Origin: Texcoconibacillus texcoconensis
GTDB lineage: Bacteria; Bacillota; Bacilli; Bacillales; Salisediminibacteriaceae
Direction: 5' to 3'
DNA length: 64,000 bases
NCBI RefSeq assembly: GCF_014202575.1
Contig: NZ_JACHHB010000003.1
Span: 78,103-142,102, forward strand
Positions 18,670 through 30,300 of the stretch are shown piece by piece. The position numbers and the translations under genes were made by a program. The notes under the pieces are model-generated. The model ran no database searches and was not told where the DNA came from. It worked only from the letters and a program-made list of their open reading frames with translations. Position 1 is the first letter of the stretch; each line of letters begins with the position of its first letter.

Positions 18670-19788
18670 ATGAAAGCTCGGAATCATGTTATGATTTGGC
18701 TTCGAATCGTCTATGTATTACTTGCTGTTACTGGATTTTTTGTTGGAGTTTGGTTGCTCTTTCCTTATACATATCCTTTTTTCATCGCATTTTTCATTGC
18801 GTTTGTCACTGTTCCATTTGTCAACATCCTCGCAAATCGATTTCAATGGCCTCGTTGGTTGGCCGTATTATTTGTACTTGCGATGATTTCGATTTTTCTT
18901 TTTGGGATATTATCTGTTATCATTGCTGAACTGATCTCTGGATCTCTTTATTTAGCAAGAACACTTCCTAGTCATATCCAACAATTCATTCACTTAGCTG
19001 AACAATGGATAAGCCATACGGCTGTCCCGATTTACGAACGGTTCACTTCACTATTTCAGTCGTTAAATGTCGAACAACAACAAACAATTCTCTCCTCCCT
19101 TGATTCAATTATTAATCAAGTTGGTGAAACAACGTCGATATTATTAAACCAAGTTTTACAACAAATTTCAGATTTTCTAATGAATATCCCAGATTTCGCA
19201 ACAGCGATCGTTTTTTCTCTTCTCGCCACGTTTTTTATTGCGAAAGATTGGCCTCGATTCATGCGCTTATACGTGCAGTGGGTGCCAAGTCAAATACAAA
19301 ATTATATACGTTCCTTAATTTCAGACATGAAAGGTGCTGTCGTAGGGTACATCTTTGCACAAATCACTTTAGTATCAGCGACAGCTGTCATCGTATTAAT
19401 TGGTCTCATTATCCTTGATGTGGATTATGCTTTAACGATCGCTTTCTTTACTGCTATTGTTGACTTTATTCCTTACTTAGGAACAGGGCTCATTTTTATC
19501 CCTTGGTTAATTTATACTTTTTTTACAGAACAATGGACGCTGGCCATTGGGTTATCTGTTTTATATGCGGTTGTGATTTTACAAAGACAGTTTATGGAAC
19601 CAAAAGTACTATCAAAAAACATCGGTGTTGAACCTCTTGCGCTATTATTTGCTTTATTTGTCTCCTATAAACTGTTTGGTTTTTTAGGACTTGTAATTGG
19701 TCCAATTGCACTTGTGGTCATACAATCAATTATTCAAACAGGTCTATTTCGTGATCTTCGTCAATTCATTATTGGGTCACAAAAGTAA
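18670..19788 (+). CDS. ytvI: Sporulation integral membrane protein YtvI (AI-2E transporter family)
   Basis: A 372-residue polytopic protein of the AI-2E transporter/YtvI family, with seven to eight membrane segments and the long hydrophilic segment typical of the family after segment 2-3 (about residues 75-165). The C-terminal PYLGTG...EPKVLSKNIGVEPL region is the family signature. The start MKARNHVMIW has GAGGG six bases upstream; the frame is open 12 codons earlier without support. Substrate unknown; the family is linked to sporulation in B. subtilis. Transcribed away from ytwI. Confidence 0.88.
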   Translation: MKARNHVMIWLRIVYVLLAVTGFFVGVWLLFPYTYPFFIAFFIAFVTVPFVNILANRFQWPRWLAVLFVLAMISIFLFGILSVIIAELISGSLYLARTLPSHIQQFIHLAEQWISHTAVPIYERFTSLFQSLNVEQQQTILSSLDSIINQVGETTSILLNQVLQQISDFLMNIPDFATAIVFSLLATFFIAKDWPRFMRLYVQWVPSQIQNYIRSLISDMKGAVVGYIFAQITLVSATAVIVLIGLIILDVDYALTIAFFTAIVDFIPYLGTGLIFIPWLIYTFFTEQWTLAIGLSVLYAVVILQRQFMEPKVLSKNIGVEPLALLFALFVSYKLFGFLGLVIGPIALVVIQSIIQTGLFRDLRQFIIGSQK

Positions 19789-19813
19789 GCAGGTCTATGA
19801 AAACGACCTGCTT
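19787..19813. terminator. Hairpin between convergent ytvI and fxsA
   Basis: Perfect 9-bp stem AAGCAGGTC/GACCTGCTT with a 9-nt loop beginning at the ytvI stop codon. Short T runs are found a few bases away on both sides, so it may serve both convergent genes. Confidence 0.6.
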
Positions 19814-19840
19814 GCACTTTTAAGGTGAATGATTTTTTGA

Positions 19841-20242
19841 TTACCAACGACGTCGATTAACGTATACAATGCCACCAGATTTCACGGCTTTTTCAAACAA
19901 CCGTCTAAGCATTCCTTTGAAAAATGACCTTGTCTGCGGGATAAGTAAAATGAATCCGATCGCATCCGTTATGAATCCTGGTGTGAGAAGGACGACGCCC
20001 CCGACAAGTATGCAAATCCCATCTAAGAGGACACTACTCGGCAATTGCCCTTGTTGCGTCTGCAATTGAGCCATTCGCATTGCTTGCAATCCTTCACGTT
20101 TCGCTAATGCAGCTCCTAATATCCCGGTTAGAATGATTAGAGCAATCGTAGGTAATATCCCAAGTGTATTACCAGATAGGATTAACACACCAATTTCTAA
20201 CGCGGGAACGACAATTAATAACAATAATATGAGCTTTCCCAT
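19841..20242 (-). CDS. fxsA: FxsA family membrane protein
   Basis: A 133-residue membrane protein of the FxsA family (YtzA in B. subtilis). It has an N-terminal hydrophobic segment (about 3-20), a Gly-rich second segment (25-45), and a third region with LLTPGFITDAIGFILLIP, the family hallmark, near 83-100. The C-terminus is basic (VNRRRW). In E. coli overexpression of FxsA prevents phage T7 exclusion; its normal role is unknown. It sits downstream of pfkA-pyk, separated from pyk by a strong terminator. Confidence 0.9.
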   Translation of the reverse strand: MGKLILLLLIVVPALEIGVLILSGNTLGILPTIALIILTGILGAALAKREGLQAMRMAQLQTQQGQLPSSVLLDGICILVGGVVLLTPGFITDAIGFILLIPQTRSFFKGMLRRLFEKAVKSGGIVYVNRRRW

Positions 20243-20292
20243 CGTTAACCCCTTCTTGTCCGCTTTAATGAAACGTCCATTCCTGTAACCTG

Positions 20293-20324
20293 AAAAAATG
20301 AGAAGAGGCTGTCACCTCTTCTCA
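20293..20324 (-). terminator. Terminator after pyk
   Basis: Minus-strand perfect 10-bp stem TGAGAAGAGG/CCTCTTCTCA with a 6-nt loop and six U at 20293-20298, 19 bp past the pyk stop. Confidence 0.95.
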
Positions 20325-20342
20325 TATGATGTCTAACCTCTA

Positions 20343-22097
20343 TTATAGAACACTCGCTTGCCCTTTGTAAATATTTCCGCGATGGCCATCTACAGTAATT
20401 TCTTCATCATCTTCAAATAGATTTTGCGCATTTTCAACACCTACGATGACTGGAATACCTAAGTTTAATCCAACAACCGCCGCATGTGAAGTTAAGCCAC
20501 CGTGTTCAGTGATAATTGCACTTGCCTTTTCGATCGCTTCCATCATGTCTCGGTCTGTACTATGAGCAATAATAATATCGCCTTTGTTCACTTTATCAAT
20601 GGCTTCTTGTGCACTGTGAGTAACTTTGACATGCCCTGTTGCAGATTTGCGTCCGATCCCTTGACCTTTAGCTGCAACTTCACCAACGACATGGACTTTC
20701 ATAAGGTTCGTATTCCCTGGTTCACCTACAGGAACTCCTGCCGTAATAATCACGACATCTCCGCGCTCAACAAAGCCTGATTTCATTGACTCTTCTACAG
20801 CATTCGCTAGCATTTCATCCGTAGAATTAGCTTTTGGACCAACTTGTGGATGAACTCCCCACATAAGCGCAAGTGCACGTGAAACACGCTCACTGCTTGT
20901 GATCGCCAAAATCTTAGATTGTGGACGATATTTTGAAATCATTCGAGCAGTATGTCCACTCTCTGTTGCCGTAAGGATTGCGTCAGCATCTAAGTTTAAC
21001 GCTGTATGAGACACGGATTGACTAATCGCGTCTGTAATCGTATGTTCGCTTTCTTGACTTCTTTTACGAAGGATATCTTTATACTTCAATGCTGATTCAG
21101 TACGCACCGCAATGTCACGCATCGTTTGTACGGATTCTACTGGGTAATCCCCTGCTGCTGTTTCACCTGACAACATAATCGCATCTGTGCCATCAAAAAT
21201 TGCGTTTGCAACGTCACTTGCTTCTGCACGAGTTGGGCGCGGGTTCCATTGCATGGAATCAAGCATTTGTGTTGCTGTAATAACAGGTTTACCGTATTTG
21301 TTACACATTTTAATCAATTGTTTTTGAACTAGAGGCACTTCTTCTGCTGGGATTTCTACACCAAGGTCACCACGGGCAACCATCAAACCTTCTGATACTT
21401 CAAGGATCTCGTCAATGTTTTCGACGCCTTCCTCATTTTCAATTTTCGGGATGATTTGAATGTGGTCTGCACCATGTTTTTCTAGTAGCTCTTTAATTTC
21501 TAAAACATCTGATGCACGACGGACAAAGGATGCTGCAATAAAATCAACATCTTCTTCAATACCGAATACGATATCATTCGCATCTTTTTCAGTGATCCCT
21601 GGTAAGTTAACACTTACACCTGGTACATTGACACCTTTTTTGTTTTTCAAGACACCACTGTTGACGACTTTTGTCGTTAATTCTTTTTCTCCAATATTTG
21701 TTACTTCTAACTCGATCAAACCATCATCTAAAAGTAATTTTGAACCGACTTGAACGTCTTGAATTAAGCCAGGATAAGTGACAGAAATTTTGTTTTTATT
21801 TCCTACGACTTCCTCCATCGATACAACCACTTCTGATCCTTCTTCTAATTCCGCTTCCCCACCTTCAAGTGTTTGCGTGCGGATTTCTGGACCTTTTGTG
21901 TCTAAAAGAATCGCAATATCTTTTCCTGCTTTTTTCGCAGCTTTTCGAATCGCTATAATACGCGCGCGATGCTCATCATAATCTCCGTGAGAAAAGTTTA
22001 ATCGAGCAACATTCATTCCCGATTCAATCAAGGAATCTAAAGTTTCTTCACTTTCACTAGATGGACCAATGGTACAAACAATTTTCGTTTTTCTCAT
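20343..22097 (-). CDS. pyk: Pyruvate kinase
   Basis: Transfers phosphate from PEP to ADP at the end of glycolysis. In 584 residues the catalytic (beta/alpha)8 core has RGDLGVEIP and ATQMLDSM. The C-terminus carries the extra PEP-synthase-like mobile domain (about 500-584) with [21 protein letters not shown], as in Bacillus and Geobacillus enzymes. The second in-frame ATG is used because GGAGG is 6 bases before it and directly abuts the first. Last gene of accD-accA-pfkA-pyk. Confidence 0.97.
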   Translation of the reverse strand: MRKTKIVCTIGPSSESEETLDSLIESGMNVARLNFSHGDYDEHRARIIAIRKAAKKAGKDIAILLDTKGPEIRTQTLEGGEAELEEGSEVVVSMEEVVGNKNKISVTYPGLIQDVQVGSKLLLDDGLIELEVTNIGEKELTTKVVNSGVLKNKKGVNVPGVSVNLPGITEKDANDIVFGIEEDVDFIAASFVRRASDVLEIKELLEKHGADHIQIIPKIENEEGVENIDEILEVSEGLMVARGDLGVEIPAEEVPLVQKQLIKMCNKYGKPVITATQMLDSMQWNPRPTRAEASDVANAIFDGTDAIMLSGETAAGDYPVESVQTMRDIAVRTESALKYKDILRKRSQESEHTITDAISQSVSHTALNLDADAILTATESGHTARMISKYRPQSKILAITSSERVSRALALMWGVHPQVGPKANSTDEMLANAVEESMKSGFVERGDVVIITAGVPVGEPGNTNLMKVHVVGEVAAKGQGIGRKSATGHVKVTHSAQEAIDKVNKGDIIIAHSTDRDMMEAIEKASAIITEHGGLTSHAAVVGLNLGIPVIVGVENAQNLFEDDEEITVDGHRGNIYKGQASVL

Positions 22098-22177
22098 AAT
22101 CATCCTCCTAAAAAAATCGACTTTTTTCGCACTATTTACACAAAGGAGCGCTGAAACCTACTATCTCGTCAAGTTAA

Positions 22178-23146
<969 letters not shown>

Positions 23147-23267
23147 TCACCTCGTTTAATTGCTACTTTTTTCGACATGTGTTAAAAATAACACTTTCAT
23201 TTCTTAAAAACAATAGAAGCCCTATAATAATGCAATAAGCATCCTCTATATCGAGAATGCTTCATGC

Positions 23268-24245
23268 TTATTCTACGCAATTGTTATCGTTTGCAAACGT
23301 AAATTGGCCCATTTTATTAAATTTTTCATAACGACTTGTCACAAGTTCTTCTTTAGGGACTTGACCCAATGATTCTAAAGATTCTGTAAGCACGTCGCTA
23401 ATGAACTCGGCTTGTTTGTCAATATCGTGATGAGCTCCTCCTTTTATCTCAGGAATAATAGCATCAATAACATCTAGTGACTCTAGGTCTGGTGCAGTTA
23501 TCATCATTGTTTCTGCTGCTCGTTGAGCCTGATTAGCATCTTTCCATAGGAGGGCAGCAGCACCTTCTGGAGAGATGACTGAATAAGTACTGTTTTCTAA
23601 CATGAAAATACGATCTCCTACCCCTAGACCTAGTGCACCACCGCTTCCACCTTCTCCAATGACAATGCAAATGATCGGCGTTTCAAGCCCAGCCATTTCA
23701 ATTAAGTTACGCGCAATCGCTTCGCTTTGACCTCGTTCTTCAGCAGCTTTTCCTGGATACGCTCCCTTTGTATCAATAAAACAAATGATTGGACGATTAT
23801 ATTTCTCAGCCTGTTTCATAAGCCGAATTGCTTTTCGATATCCTTCTGGATGAGGCATACCAAAGTTACGACGAATATTCTCTTTCGTATCTTTTCCACG
23901 TTGATGACCGATGACGGTTACTGGCTTACCTTCAAACGTCGCAATACCACCTACAATTGCTTCGTCATCTCCATAAACACGGTCACCGTGTAGTTCTAAA
24001 AAATCCTCAAACATTCTCGAAATATAATCAAAGGTTGTTGGACGCTCTTGATGACGAGCGATTTGCACACGATCCCACGGTTTCATATTCCCATATATGT
24101 CTTCTTCCAACTGCTCTAGCCTAGCTTCAAGTTTTTCAATTTCACCAGACATATCAATCCCTTTTTCGGCTGTGAAGGCTTTAAGTTCAGTGATCTTCGT
24201 TCGTAATTCGACAATCGGTTTTTCAAATGGTAAATTGTCTGCCAT
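23268..24245 (-). CDS. accA: Acetyl-CoA carboxylase carboxyltransferase subunit alpha
   Basis: With AccD it moves carboxyl from biotin-BCCP to acetyl-CoA, making malonyl-CoA. The 325-residue protein has an N-terminal helical region (1-50), then a crotonase-like fold with [31 protein letters not shown] and [15 protein letters not shown]. It begins 3 bp after accD, so coupled translation is likely. Confidence 0.97.
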   Translation of the reverse strand: MADNLPFEKPIVELRTKITELKAFTAEKGIDMSGEIEKLEARLEQLEEDIYGNMKPWDRVQIARHQERPTTFDYISRMFEDFLELHGDRVYGDDEAIVGGIATFEGKPVTVIGHQRGKDTKENIRRNFGMPHPEGYRKAIRLMKQAEKYNRPIICFIDTKGAYPGKAAEERGQSEAIARNLIEMAGLETPIICIVIGEGGSGGALGLGVGDRIFMLENSTYSVISPEGAAALLWKDANQAQRAAETMMITAPDLESLDVIDAIIPEIKGGAHHDIDKQAEFISDVLTESLESLGQVPKEELVTSRYEKFNKMGQFTFANDNNCVE

Positions 24246-24248
24246 CGC

Positions 24249-25115
24249 CTATTCCCCCGTTCCCTCGTCAGTCATTTCATGCAATTTGAGGATTACAGAT
24301 AATGTCGATTTCATCTCGTGACGATGAACGACCCGATCTAATTGTCCATGCTTCAGTAAAAATTCTGCTGTTTGGAAATCCTCCGGTAGCTCTTGCCGAA
24401 TTGTCTGTTCAATAATTCGTCGCCCTGCAAATCCGATAAGTGCACCAGGCTCGGCTAAGTTATAATCGCCAAGAGAAGCGAAACTGGCGGATACACCACC
24501 TGTTGTTGGGTGGGTCATGACGGAAATAAATAAGCCTTTTTCTCGATGTAATTGTTGCAAAGCTGCACTTGTTTTCGCCATTTGCATGAGGCTTAATACA
24601 CCTTCTTGCATTCGGGCGCCACCTGATGCAGCAAATAATATAAGAGGCCGCTTTTCTTCAATTGCCCTGTTAATCAAGCGGACGATTTTTTCACCTACAA
24701 CCGAGCCCATACTCCCCATGCGATAACGTGCATCCATAACACCGATAACGACAGGGTGCCCTTCAATCGTACCTTTTCCAGTTACAATTGCTTCATTAAG
24801 ATCGGTCTTTTTTCGATCACTCTCTAATTTATCAGGGTATGACGGGAAAGAAAGAGGATCCTTAGAAATCATATCACGATCGAATTCTTCAAATGTTCCG
24901 TCATCAATTAACGTTTCAATACGCTCATGAGCTGTTAACCTGTGATGATAGCCACAAGATTCACATACCATTTCATTTTTCTGCAGTTCTTTTGTGTACA
25001 TAATCGATTTACATTCTGGGCATTTTGACATCAGACCTTCCGGAACCTCTTGCTTTGCTTGTTCCGAAGGGATTGTTGCATACTTTTTTTTCTTAGAAAA
25101 TAAATCACGTATCAT
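24249..25115 (-). CDS. accD: Acetyl-CoA carboxylase carboxyltransferase subunit beta
   Basis: Beta subunit of the carboxyltransferase. In 288 residues an N-terminal zinc ribbon (CPEC near 32-35 and CESC near 51-54) is followed by the crotonase-fold domain with [11 protein letters not shown] and [14 protein letters not shown]. The start [11 protein letters not shown] is supported by GAGGTG 5-6 bases upstream and family length; 15 extra upstream codons are rejected. Confidence 0.97.
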   Translation of the reverse strand: MIRDLFSKKKKYATIPSEQAKQEVPEGLMSKCPECKSIMYTKELQKNEMVCESCGYHHRLTAHERIETLIDDGTFEEFDRDMISKDPLSFPSYPDKLESDRKKTDLNEAIVTGKGTIEGHPVVIGVMDARYRMGSMGSVVGEKIVRLINRAIEEKRPLILFAASGGARMQEGVLSLMQMAKTSAALQQLHREKGLFISVMTHPTTGGVSASFASLGDYNLAEPGALIGFAGRRIIEQTIRQELPEDFQTAEFLLKHGQLDRVVHRHEMKSTLSVILKLHEMTDEGTGE

Positions 25116-25229
25116 AACATCACCTCTTTCATTCAAACAATATCCAATAATTTCAACCATATCACTCTAACAGACAGACAAGCTCAGCGCTTTTAATACA
25201 TTTATGTATCAAAACTTTAGAATGTATCG

Positions 25230-25895
25230 TTAAAACTGGCTGTTTTCTAAATGATATTTCAACTTTTCTGCTGCTTCTTCAGTTTTTTGCGCTTTCAACG
25301 CATTAAAAATGGCCTCGTGCTCAACGATTGACTCCGGAATTCGCCCTTCACGCAATAATGATGCTTCCAATGCTTTTTTACTATACTCTACTAAAGGACG
25401 CCATATATTGAGCATCAGTCGGTTATGACTCGCTTCTATGATCGTTCTATGAAAAAGGTAGTCTTCTTCATATGGAACCATCCCTTTTTCCCATTTTCTT
25501 TTTGCTTCTTTCACGCAATCACTCAATTTCGTCATTTGTGACTCCGTCATTCGCATTGAAGAAAGTCGAATCGCTTCAACTTCGAGGATTTTCCTCGTTT
25601 CTTTTACATCTTCGCGGGCTTTTTTATCTCGTAAAAAAAAGCTTGCTAGGATCTCTGTTAATCGGTGACCTCCTGCTTGCTGAATAAACGTCCCTTCACC
25701 TTTGCGCGTTTCGATCAAGTCGAGTAATTCAAGCGCACGGAGGGCTTCACGCACAGAGGACCTTCCTACATGTAATCGCTCAGCTAACTCTCGTTCTGAT
25801 GGCAGTTTGTCTCCTGGAAGTAGATCATCTTCATGAATAATAGAATGAATTTCTTTTAATATTTCTAAATAAACTTTGCTGCGGCCTTCAGACAT
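25230..25895 (-). CDS. GntR/FadR-type regulator with FCD domain
   Basis: A 221-residue DNA-binding regulator. The N-terminal winged helix (about 8-72) has GDKLPSERELAERLHVGRSSVREALRALE. The FCD effector domain (80-221) keeps the metal/ligand residues Asp145, His149, His193 and His215. The effector cannot be read from sequence; carboxylates are common in the family. It is flanked by malic enzyme upstream and accD downstream, both on the same strand, which suggests control of malate/pyruvate and malonyl-CoA supply. A FadR-like palindrome at 27289-27299 is its best candidate operator. GAGAGG precedes the ATG. Confidence 0.88.
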   Translation of the reverse strand: MSEGRSKVYLEILKEIHSIIHEDDLLPGDKLPSERELAERLHVGRSSVREALRALELLDLIETRKGEGTFIQQAGGHRLTEILASFFLRDKKAREDVKETRKILEVEAIRLSSMRMTESQMTKLSDCVKEAKRKWEKGMVPYEEDYLFHRTIIEASHNRLMLNIWRPLVEYSKKALEASLLREGRIPESIVEHEAIFNALKAQKTEEAAEKLKYHLENSQF

Positions 25896-25931
25896 CGCAA
25901 CCTCTCCAATTTTATTCTACAAAAGGTAGGT

Positions 25932-25994
25932 CTGTTCCAAAGCGATCGCAATTTTATCGTGCTGTCTGTCTATTCCCGCGAAAGCTTGGAACAG
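25932..25994 (-). other. Long-loop inverted repeat between ytsJ and the GntR gene
   Basis: CTGTTCCAAAGC at 25932-25943 and GCTTGGAACAG at 25984-25994 are complementary but for one bulged base, enclosing 40 nt that include GCGATCGC. There is no good U-tract, so this may be a folded RNA, a regulator site pair, or a weak terminator of ytsJ. Confidence 0.5.
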
Positions 25995-26019
25995 CTCGTC
26001 CACCTTCAAAAAAGTAAGC

Positions 26020-27255
26020 TTACTCTTTGATGTTTGTTAACTGCTTCGTTTTTTCTTCAACTTGATTTTCATCGACCTGTCGGCGAGCGACCCCTGTTTC
26101 CATTGCTGCTTTTGCTACATGTTTAGCAACCGCAGGAGCGACACGCGAATCAAAAGGTGCTGGGATGACGTAATCAGCCTCTAGTTCACTTTCAGAAACA
26201 AGTGAAGCAATCGCTTCAACAGCAGCGATTTTCATTTCTTCATTTATATGCGTCGCATAGACATCTAATGCCCCTCGAAAAATGCCTGGGAATGCAAGAA
26301 CATTATTTACTTGGTTTGGAAAGTCAGAACGCCCAGTTCCAATGACGCTAGCCCCACTCTCTTTAGCTGCCTCTGGCATAATTTCTGGGATTGGGTTTGC
26401 CATCGCGAAGATGATTGGATCAGGATTCATCGATTTTACCATTTCCTCATTTAATGCACCTTCAACGGAAACACCAATGAATACATCCGTTCCTGCAATC
26501 ACATCTTTTAGTTCTCCCTGTTTCTTCGATTGGTTCGTAACTGCTGCGATTTCATTTTTCAAATCGTTCATTCCGTATTCACGGCCTTCGTAAATTGCTC
26601 CTTTTGAATCACATAAAACGATTTCTTTAACACCCATATTACGCAGCAGCTTAATAATTGCGATCCCTGCAGCCCCAGCTCCGTTAATCACAACTTTAAT
26701 CTCAGAAATTGATTTCCCTGTCAATTTAAGCGCATTTAATAAACCTGCTCCAGTTACAATTGCTGTACCGTGCTGATCATCATGAAAAACAGGAATATTC
26801 ATTTCTTTTTTCAAGCGTTCTTCTATTTGAAAGCATTTTGGAGCTGCGATATCTTCCAAATTAATGCCTCCAAAGTTGGGTTCCATAAGCTTTGCAGTCT
26901 CGACGATCGTATCGACATCATTACTTTTCAGACAAATAGGGAATGCATCTACACCAGCAAATGATTTAAAAAGAACCGCTTTTCCTTCCATTACTGGTAA
27001 TGCAGCCTCTGGACCGATGTTTCCTAATCCTAAAACAGCTGTACCATCGGATATAACACCGACCATATTCCCTTTCATTGTATACTCATACACTTGTTGT
27101 GGATCTTCAAAAATTTCTTTACAAGGTTCTGCAACTCCAGGTGAGTAAGCGAGAGACAAATCGTGGGCATTTTTGACTTCAACTTTCGGCGTTGTCTCTA
27201 ACTTCCCTTTTTTCACTCTGTGCATATGTAGGGCTTCTTCTCGTAACGTCGCCAC
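26020..27255 (-). CDS. ytsJ: NADP-dependent malic enzyme YtsJ
   Basis: Decarboxylates malate to pyruvate with NAD(P)+. In 411 residues: AYSPGVAEPC near 37-46, TDGTAVLGLGNIGPEAALPVMEGK with catalytic Lys, metal ligands in EDIAAPKCF and HDDQHGTAIV, and the Rossmann motif GAGAAGIA. It aligns closely with B. subtilis YtsJ, the main NADP-type enzyme. A GTG start three codons inside the longest frame is preferred: AGGGAG lies 8 bases before it and the protein then begins MATLREEALH like YtsJ. A TATAAT-like -10 (27316-27321) and a palindromic operator lie upstream. Confidence 0.94.
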   Translation of the reverse strand: MATLREEALHMHRVKKGKLETTPKVEVKNAHDLSLAYSPGVAEPCKEIFEDPQQVYEYTMKGNMVGVISDGTAVLGLGNIGPEAALPVMEGKAVLFKSFAGVDAFPICLKSNDVDTIVETAKLMEPNFGGINLEDIAAPKCFQIEERLKKEMNIPVFHDDQHGTAIVTGAGLLNALKLTGKSISEIKVVINGAGAAGIAIIKLLRNMGVKEIVLCDSKGAIYEGREYGMNDLKNEIAAVTNQSKKQGELKDVIAGTDVFIGVSVEGALNEEMVKSMNPDPIIFAMANPIPEIMPEAAKESGASVIGTGRSDFPNQVNNVLAFPGIFRGALDVYATHINEEMKIAAVEAIASLVSESELEADYVIPAPFDSRVAPAVAKHVAKAAMETGVARRQVDENQVEEKTKQLTNIKE

Positions 27256-27288
27256 TTCCCACACTCCCTTTATTAATAATCAACCAAG

Positions 27289-27299
27289 TGGTCAGACCA
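27289..27299. promoter_or_regulatory. FadR-like palindromic operator upstream of ytsJ
   Basis: TGGTCAGACCA, extended by one pair to a 13-bp odd palindrome GTGGTC-A-GACCAC (27288-27300), fits the TNGTNNNACNA pattern of the FadR subfamily of GntR regulators. It is 33 bp before the ytsJ start and about 16 bp after the -10-like TATAAT (27316-27321, minus strand), a position suited to repression. Confidence 0.65.
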
Positions 27300-27338
27300 C
27301 CGTTAACCTTCTATCATTATAACAAAACATAACTGTCC

Positions 27339-30300
27339 TTACACCCCATGCTCTTTCTTTACATAAATATTTTTTTCGCCAAGAAGCGACTGTAATTTTG
27401 AAATCAATAACGCATTAGGTTCAACAGCTAAATATGATGGCAAAGCACGAACTTGTTTCGTTCGTTCATAATAAAGAATGACCTCTGTGTTACCAGGGTG
27501 ATTTACAAGCTCTTCTTTCAAACGGTGGAGGAAAGTTTTTGATTCAAAATGACTGGAAATTCGTATAAATAACTGGTTTTCCTGGTTTTCCTCGTTTTCG
27601 TTTTGAGGTTGTTCACTTATAGGCTTAAGTGATGATACGTTCGTTGCTCTTTGTACATTCCATTTTTCCTCACCACCATATTGATCACGCTTCACCTCAA
27701 GAAACAATATTTTTCCTTTTTCACAAAGGTGAACCATCCTTTCATAAACAATAGGAAATACTGTCAGCTCAGCCCGCCCCTCTTCATCTTCAATTGTTAA
27801 AAAAGCCATCTGTGCCCCTTTTTTCGTACGAATCACCCGAATTTCTTCAACCACACCTGCAATACGAAAAGTAACAAGATTTTGTTTTTCTGCCGCATGA
27901 ATCGTGTACCTTTGATAGCCATCTAATGTAGATAAATAAGGGGTTATAGGATGATCTGAAAGATAAGTACCTAACACATCCCGCTCATATTGGAGCGCTT
28001 CAACATTTTCAAATGGCGGGACTTCCGGTAATTGTTCTTTAGCGGAATCCGTTGGAACTAAGCCCCCGTCCTCGGTGTCGTTTTGATCATAAGTTGTGAC
28101 AAGCGCGGCCAGTTGTTGTGCGCGATGGCCTTGTAATTCATCGCATGCCCCCGCTAAAATGAGAGATTCTAGTGCTCTTTTGGGAACTAGCTTTCGATCA
28201 ATTCGTCGACAAAGTTGATCAATGGATGTATATGGGCCGTTTTCTCTTTCTGCAATGATCGCCTCTAGTGCGCGATGGCCAACATTTTTAACCGCACCTA
28301 AACCATAGCGTATCTCGGTTTCTTCAGCTGTAAAATCAGCTTCACTCCGATTGATCGATGGCGGAAGAACACCGACCCCATTTTGCTTTGCTTCGTATAG
28401 ATATGAAGCAATTTTGTCCTGATTATACATGACACTCGATAAAAGACTCGTCATAAATTCCGTATGAAAATTCGCCTTTAAATACGCCAACTGGTATGAA
28501 ATCATACTATAGGCGACAGCATGACTACGGTTAAAGCCGTAATCGGCAAACCGGACAATCGTATCATATACATTGTTTGCCTCTTGTTCAGCATAACCTT
28601 TTTGCTTTGCCCCTCTGATAAATCTTTCTCTTTGCTCTTCTAAGATGCTTCGCTCTTTTTTACTGACCGCTCGCCGTAAAATATCTGCTTCTCCTAATGA
28701 AAAACCAGCCATTTTTGAAGCGATTTGCATAATTTGTTCCTGGTAGACAATCACGCCATACGTCCGTTCTAAAATGGACTTGAGGTCTGGGTGAACGTAC
28801 TGTGGCTCTTCTTGACCATGTTTTCTTCTGATATAAACAGGAATCTGCTCCATCGGACCTGGACGATAAAGTGCATTGACCGCGACGATATCTTCAAACA
28901 TCGACGGCTTCAATCTTTGCAGAACACTTTTCATCCCTTGTGATTCCAGTTGAAAAATTCCTGTTGTTTTCCCTTCACTGAGTAATTCGTATGTTGCCGA
29001 GTCATCAAAGGGTATTTTCTGAATATCCAAACGTTGCCCTGTACGTACGCGAATGTTATGCAGCACTTTTTCTATAAACGATAAATTCCTCAACCCTAAA
29101 AAATCCATTTTCAATAAGCCCAAGGCTTCTAAATCACCCATTGCATATTGAGTAATTGCTAAATCGTCCGCTCCTAACTGCAGAGGGACAACATCGGTCA
29201 ATGGATCGCGACTAATCACGATTCCAGCGGCATGAACCGATGTGTGTCGAGGTAACCCTTCGATTTGACGCGCAATGCTAAAAATACCCGCTGCTTCGTT
29301 GTTTTTATTGATAAGCGAATGAAGTTGATCACTTTCTTCTAATGCTTTAATAAGGGTAACATTTGGACGAGAAGGGATGAGTTTAGCTACTTGATCAACG
29401 AGTTTCGAATCAGTCGACAGTGCACGACCGGCATCACGAATCGCTGCTTTCGCGGCCAACGTTCCAAATGTAACAATTTGAGCGACCTTATCTTTTCCAT
29501 ATTTATGTGCAACATACTCAATGACTTCATCACGGCGCTCATCAGAAAAGTCAATATCAATATCTGGCATCGACACCCTTTCCGGATTCAAGAAACGTTC
29601 AAATAACAAGTCATACTTTAAAGGATCGACATCTGTAATCCCTAATACATAGGCCACAAGCGATCCGGCAGCTGACCCCCTTCCCGGACCTGTTAGAATC
29701 CCCTGTTCACGTGCGTATTTCATAAAGTCCCAAACAATAAGAAAATATTCATTATATTGCATTGAATCAATAACAGATAATTCATAATCTAGACGTTCAT
29801 CCACGTCAGAATCAACGACACTATATTTTTCAGTCGCTCCGTTTTGACATAACTGCCTTAAAAAGTCGCGCGCTGACCCTTCATTAGGTACAGGGTATGC
29901 TGGTAGTACCGTCTCACCTATTGGTAAATTGACATTGCATCGGTTCGCTATTGTAACTGTTTGCTCTAACGCTTCATGTATGTAATGAAACTTGTCCCTC
30001 ATCTCTTCAGGGCTTTTAAGCGCAAATTCAGGCGAAGAATTTTGGTACGTTTCTCTATCCCATTGTTCCCCATGCCGAATCGCTGTTAGCACTTCTAAAG
30101 CTTGTTCTTCGTTTGGTTCAACAAAGTGTACATGGTTTGATGCAATAAATAATACGCTCTCTTCTTTCACCCATGACAAAACCGTATAAAGACGTTCGTG
30201 ACTATTCGGCGTTTTGTGATCTTGAATTTCCACAAAGTAATTGTCTTTGCCGACGGAATTTTGGCAAAGTGTAAGCCAACGTTTTGCATCTGCGTCTCTT

